A stretch of DNA of 64,000 nucleotides, from NCBI RefSeq assembly GCF_900167135.1, contig NZ_FUWZ01000002.1, forward strand, positions 956,651-1,020,650. Reading direction: 5' to 3'. The stretch's first letter is position 1. Each line of letters begins with the position of its first letter. The stretch comes from Chitinophaga eiseniae (GTDB taxonomy: Bacteria; Bacteroidota; Bacteroidia; Chitinophagales; Chitinophagaceae). Positions 60,967 through 64,000 of this stretch are shown here, in pieces. The notes below the pieces were generated by a model. That model was not told the DNA's origin and made no database searches. It saw only the letters and a program-made list of their open reading frames with translations. The position numbers and the translations under genes are program-made.

Positions 60967-62070
60967 ATGAATGATTTCCTGAACCAGGTCATCCTGGACA
61001 ACCCCGTAAGGGACTACCTCGTACTGATCGGGGTACTGCTCTTCGTGTCTTTTGTTAAACGCTTCGTATCCAAAGGGATGGCCGCCATCCTGTTCCGCCT
61101 CGTTCGCCGCTGGTCTCCCCAGATAGAGGAAAAAGACTTCGTCAGCCTTTTGCTACGGCCACTGGAATACTTCCTGTTACTGGTCACTTTTATGCTGACC
61201 ATCGACCGGTTTACCTTCCCTGAAGTGCTCAACGTACACCTGTACAACAAAGCCACCCTGAAGGACCTCACCGACACCCTGCTGGCACTGGCTTTCAGCA
61301 TGAGCATCATCTGGATCATGCTGCGGCTGATCGACTTCATCGCGCTGGTACTGGAAAAGAAGGCAGACCTCACGGAAGACAAAACAGACAACCAGTTTAT
61401 CATCTTCTTCCGCGATTTCTTTAAAGCGATCGTCTTCATTATGGGGGCCATCGCTTTTATCAGGATACTTTTCGGCCCGTCGCTGGTAGAGAAGATCATC
61501 GCAGGCCTTGGTATCGGTGCGGCAGCCCTCGCCCTCGCCGCCAAAGAAAGCATCGAAAACCTCATCGGTTCTTTCATCATCTTCTTTGACAAACCCTTCC
61601 GTGTAGGCGACAGCGTAAAGGTAGACAGCTACCAGGGCACCGTGGAGAAGATAGGACTGCGCAGTACCCGTATCCGTACACTGGAAAAGACTTTTGTGAC
61701 CGTCCCCAACAAAAAAATGGTGGACAGCATTCTGGACAACCTGTCGCTCCGTACGCAACAACGGGTGGCCATGCGCCTCGAGATAGGCTCAGAAGCGCCT
61801 GCCGACAAGATGCTGAAGGTGCTGGACGACATCCGCAGCCTGCTGAAAAACAATTCCAATGTATTGCCCGGCTTCACGGTAAACCTGAACGATTTCACGA
61901 AGGATACCTATGTCGTGCAGGTCATCTTCAATACCTACATCATCGACGGCGCCCAGTACGCGGCCCTGCGGGAAAACGTGAACCTCGCCATCATCCGGCT
62001 GCTGGCGGCCAACGAGGTGAAACTACCCACGACGTCTACCAACGTAACATTCAGCACATCAGACAGCTGA
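60967..62070 (+). CDS. MscS-family mechanosensitive channel
   Basis: This is a 367-residue protein with four N-terminal membrane segments and the pore helix-beta domain: IIAGLGIGAAALALAAKESI, ENLIGSFIIFFDKPFRVGDS, VEKIGLRSTRIRT and VPNKKMVDS are typical MscS signatures. The ATG at 60967 is preferred over an upstream in-frame start inside the previous gene. It opens under membrane tension to release solutes. It is followed by a strong terminator. Confidence 0.94.
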   Translation: MNDFLNQVILDNPVRDYLVLIGVLLFVSFVKRFVSKGMAAILFRLVRRWSPQIEEKDFVSLLLRPLEYFLLLVTFMLTIDRFTFPEVLNVHLYNKATLKDLTDTLLALAFSMSIIWIMLRLIDFIALVLEKKADLTEDKTDNQFIIFFRDFFKAIVFIMGAIAFIRILFGPSLVEKIIAGLGIGAAALALAAKESIENLIGSFIIFFDKPFRVGDSVKVDSYQGTVEKIGLRSTRIRTLEKTFVTVPNKKMVDSILDNLSLRTQQRVAMRLEIGSEAPADKMLKVLDDIRSLLKNNSNVLPGFTVNLNDFTKDTYVVQVIFNTYIIDGAQYAALRENVNLAIIRLLAANEVKLPTTSTNVTFSTSDS

Positions 62071-62086
62071 TCATGGCATTAACAGC

Positions 62087-62121
62087 AAAAGGCCCGTTGG
62101 TATGGTACCAACGGGCCTTTT
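62087..62121. terminator. Bidirectional terminator after the MscS gene
   Basis: The stem AAAAGGCCCGTTGGTA pairs exactly with TACCAACGGGCCTTTT around TGG. It lies between convergent genes, with A4 and T4 tracts at the two ends. Confidence 0.92.
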
Positions 62122-62142
62122 CTATACATTATCGCAGAACGG

Positions 62143-62649
62143 TTATTCTTTTTCTTTCCTGGAGCTGTTCAGCAGGATGCGGGACAGGTCTGCTTCCACA
62201 GATTCTTTCGGTGCGCCTACGATACGACCCACTTCGCTGCCATCGCGGTAAACGATCACGGTAGGCAGTTTTTTCACTTTATAGTCAGTAGGAGCGTCCG
62301 TCTGCATTTTCTGATCAGCGCCAAACATCAGCACCTGGTCTTCCGGGCTGCCGGCGGTGATCATCACTTTATACAGTTCAGGAACCACCTTACGGCTGGT
62401 TTCGTCCCAGGTGCCCATTACCACCACCAGGTTATAATTGGTGCGGTTGGACTTAATGTAGTTAAGCATATTATCGTTGGGCTGATAGCTGTTCACCCCC
62501 TTATAAAACCAATCGGTAGACTGGTCCTGCATCAGGGTTTTCATTTCAATTTTGCCTTTGATCACTTTATCGTTTCCATTCTGTGCCCAGGCCATTGTTG
62601 AAAAAAGCAGGCCGCCTCCCAGTAGTAATGTTTTCAAGCGCATAAACAT
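62143..62649 (-). CDS. Thioredoxin-fold protein without the CxxC pair
   Basis: This is a 168-residue exported protein (signal ending WAQ, about residue 23). The fold is thioredoxin-like: LVVVMGTWDETSRKVVPELY stands where WCxxC is expected (residues 81-85 are W-D-E-T-S), and the cis-proline motif KLPTVIVYRDGSEVGRIVG is kept (Pro129). With both cysteines lost it cannot do dithiol exchange, so it should be a binding or chaperone member. The gene starts 4 bp after the MerR-type gene, so it is in its operon. A second possible start lies at 62643. Confidence 0.85.
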   Translation of the reverse strand: MFMRLKTLLLGGGLLFSTMAWAQNGNDKVIKGKIEMKTLMQDQSTDWFYKGVNSYQPNDNMLNYIKSNRTNYNLVVVMGTWDETSRKVVPELYKVMITAGSPEDQVLMFGADQKMQTDAPTDYKVKKLPTVIVYRDGSEVGRIVGAPKESVEADLSRILLNSSRKEKE

Positions 62650-62653
62650 GTTT

Positions 62654-63160
62654 TTATAATTGATCTTTCAGTTCGGTTAAAAAACCACGTACCTTAAGCA
62701 AAGCCTGTACCATTTCGAAATTTCGGGCTGCCAGCTTGAGATCTTCCTTCAGCTTTTGTTTGGCGCCTTCGATGGTATATTTTCTTTCCCGCAGCAGATG
62801 GTAGATCAGTTTGAGGTGCTGGATGTCTTCCTGACGGAACAGCCGGTCCCCTTTCCTGTTCTTTTTGGGTTGAAGAATATCGAATTCATTTTCCCAATAG
62901 CGTATCAGCGAAGTATTTACCCGGAACATGGCAGCTACCTCACTGATTGAATAATATTGCTTATCCAGCACTAATTTGTCCAACTCCATAATCAAGTCTG
63001 GGTCTTCCGATACCTCTTTCAATGATTTACGTCCCCGCTTTTTACCAGGCTGTCTGGGTACAGCTACGGCCTTCTTCACTTTTGCTTTTACAGAACCTCC
63101 CGCAGTCTCCGGTACCGGGTGGGGAGTTCCAGGTGTGGAAAAGAGGTCTAACTGTTGCAT
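62654..63160 (-). CDS. MerR-type transcriptional regulator
   Basis: This is a 168-residue protein. The first about 65 residues are basic and disordered-looking (KAKVKKAVAVPRQPGKKRGR). A MerR winged helix-turn-helix follows: YYSISEVAAMFRVNTSLIRY, WENEFDILQPKKNRKGDRLF and DIQHLKLIYHLLRERKYTIE. No metal- or ligand-binding cysteines follow. Such short MerR-like proteins near M23 peptidase genes are common in Bacteroidota; the effector is unknown. Confidence 0.92.
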   Translation of the reverse strand: MQQLDLFSTPGTPHPVPETAGGSVKAKVKKAVAVPRQPGKKRGRKSLKEVSEDPDLIMELDKLVLDKQYYSISEVAAMFRVNTSLIRYWENEFDILQPKKNRKGDRLFRQEDIQHLKLIYHLLRERKYTIEGAKQKLKEDLKLAARNFEMVQALLKVRGFLTELKDQL

Positions 63161-63300
63161 AATGGTAAAAAACGGTGAAAAATATTCTTTACGGGAATGA
63201 AGTTAAGCTTTTCATAGCAAGCTTACCGCTTTTATCCTCCGGAAAAATATCATTTACCTGTTGCAACGCATTAAAACCTAAGCACTAACGGCGACGGGCA

Positions 63301-64000
63301 TTAGTCGAACGACTGGTTGCCGGACCGGGCCATCTTCAGCATGCGGTCAAATTGTTCGGGAGTGAGGTCATTAAAGAAGAAGTACACCGGGTCAACTTTC
63401 TCTCCGTTCTTAATGACTTCATAGTGGCAGTGGGGGCCGGTGGACTTACCGGTGCTGCCCACCCAGCCCAGTACATCGCCGCGTTTAACGGCCTGTCCGG
63501 TCTTCACCTTCATACGGAACATGTGGCCATATAATGTTTTATAGCCATATCCATGCCTTACGATCACGTGGTTGCCGTAGCCCACGTCGCTCAGGCTGGC
63601 CTCTTCCACCGTACCGTCGCCGGTAGCGTAGATAGGAGTGCCGCTGGGCGCCGCAAAGTCAAGCCCCGCATGATACTTCATGGTTTTATAGATCGGGTCG
63701 ATACGGTATCCGAAACCGGAGGCGATGTGCTTCAGGTCTTTGTTGGCCACCGGCTGTATAGCCGGGATGGACGCCAGCATCTGTTGTTTGTTTTTTACCA
63801 GGTTATCGATCTCTTCGTATGATTTTTCCTGTGATTTAATGCGATTGGTCAGTTCTTTCAGCAGGATGCCGGTAGAAGCAATGATTTCGCTGCTGGCAAA
63901 GGATTGCAGCTGGGCAGCCTCCTCGTCGCGGTTGATTTTGCCTTCCCGCGCACTGTCCGGGATGGGAGAGGCCTCAAATATCACCCGGTAAATTTCATTA
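63301..64000 (-). CDS. M23-family metallopeptidase, 5' part missing
   Basis: The reading frame stays open through the right edge of the window (codons for NEIYRVIFEASPIPDSARE at the edge), so the N-terminus lies outside. The visible 232 residues contain a coiled-coil-like stretch (LKELTNRIKSQEKSYEEIDN) and an M23 domain with zinc ligands in YHAGLDFA (His, Asp) and HGPHCHYE-like GPHCHYEV. It should cut peptidoglycan cross-links in the periplasm. A GTG at 63984 could be an internal start, but continuity of the frame argues for a longer protein. Confidence 0.92.
   Translation of the reverse strand, partial: NEIYRVIFEASPIPDSAREGKINRDEEAAQLQSFASSEIIASTGILLKELTNRIKSQEKSYEEIDNLVKNKQQMLASIPAIQPVANKDLKHIASGFGYRIDPIYKTMKYHAGLDFAAPSGTPIYATGDGTVEEASLSDVGYGNHVIVRHGYGYKTLYGHMFRMKVKTGQAVKRGDVLGWVGSTGKSTGPHCHYEVIKNGEKVDPVYFFFNDLTPEQFDRMLKMARSGNQSFD

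Overview
The window is a chromosomal segment of a Bacteroidota bacterium, most likely of the Chitinophaga group (Chitinophagaceae). The evidence is a SusC/SusD outer-membrane pair, an Oar-type TonB receptor, a DUF5686 protein, a Bat/MoxR operon, many lipoproteins with short lipoboxes, and repeated -7 promoter elements of the Bacteroidota form TAnnTTTG a short way upstream of start codons. I saw no rRNA, tRNA, CRISPR array, prophage or transposase gene. Most of the window is ordinary core genome. The accessory interest lies in regulators, unusual envelope proteins and several families of intergenic inverted repeats.

Layout. 1-8306: an EEP-family hydrolase (cut by the window edge) and a SusD/SusC pair on the minus strand, divergent from a membrane-spanning LamG-Kelch-winged-helix regulator. 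8307-13745: an AraC-type regulator with a cysteine cluster, an AsmA-like protein, and gyrB followed by a nested palindrome. 13746-17062: a TPR membrane protein, a TPR-AAA+ ATPase and a small lipoprotein. 17063-21657: an Oar-like TonB receptor and a SIMPL-domain protein with long GCAAAG-type inverted repeats around them. 21842-30174: mfd, a flavin reductase, a small outer-membrane protein, glyS, a YihY-type membrane protein, a MazG-like pyrophosphohydrolase and dtd, mostly on the minus strand. 30437-36604: arfB, a flippase, a metallo-beta-lactamase-fold hydrolase and a large propeller-barrel protein. 36818-40216: a minus-strand envelope cluster (membrane protein, winged-helix regulator, creD, dgkA-like, DUF1361) with the same palindromic operator in front of two of its transcription units. 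40353-47118: DUF5686 protein, a translationally coupled small protein, and an AT-rich RHS-like protein ending in three DUF5977-like repeats. 47250-50329: class III aminotransferase, gamma-carbonic anhydrase, two tiny tandem lipoproteins, rsgA. 50454-54403: the moxR-DUF58-BatD-like-batA operon. 54653-58187: small conserved protein, cyclophilin, gcvH, VanZ-like protein, OmpA lipoprotein, and a DUF937-like protein with an EF-hand loop. 58300-64000: a very large inverted repeat with a 20-bp tandem array in its loop, prfA, an amidohydrolase plus MscS channel operon, then a MerR regulator, a thioredoxin-fold protein without its cysteine pair, and an M23 peptidase cut by the window edge.

The main unexplained structure is at the DNA/RNA level. 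At least three intergenic palindrome families recur: family A built from GCAAAG units (four copies), family B built from TTTTTTGATTT units (three copies), and a nested palindrome after gyrB whose outer arm is related to a sequence upstream of arfB. Several begin or end directly against stop codons, and some enclose a second hairpin or a tandem array. The second notable signal is the GCACTTTGnAATnCAAAG operator of the creD cluster, which predicts a small self-contained regulon.
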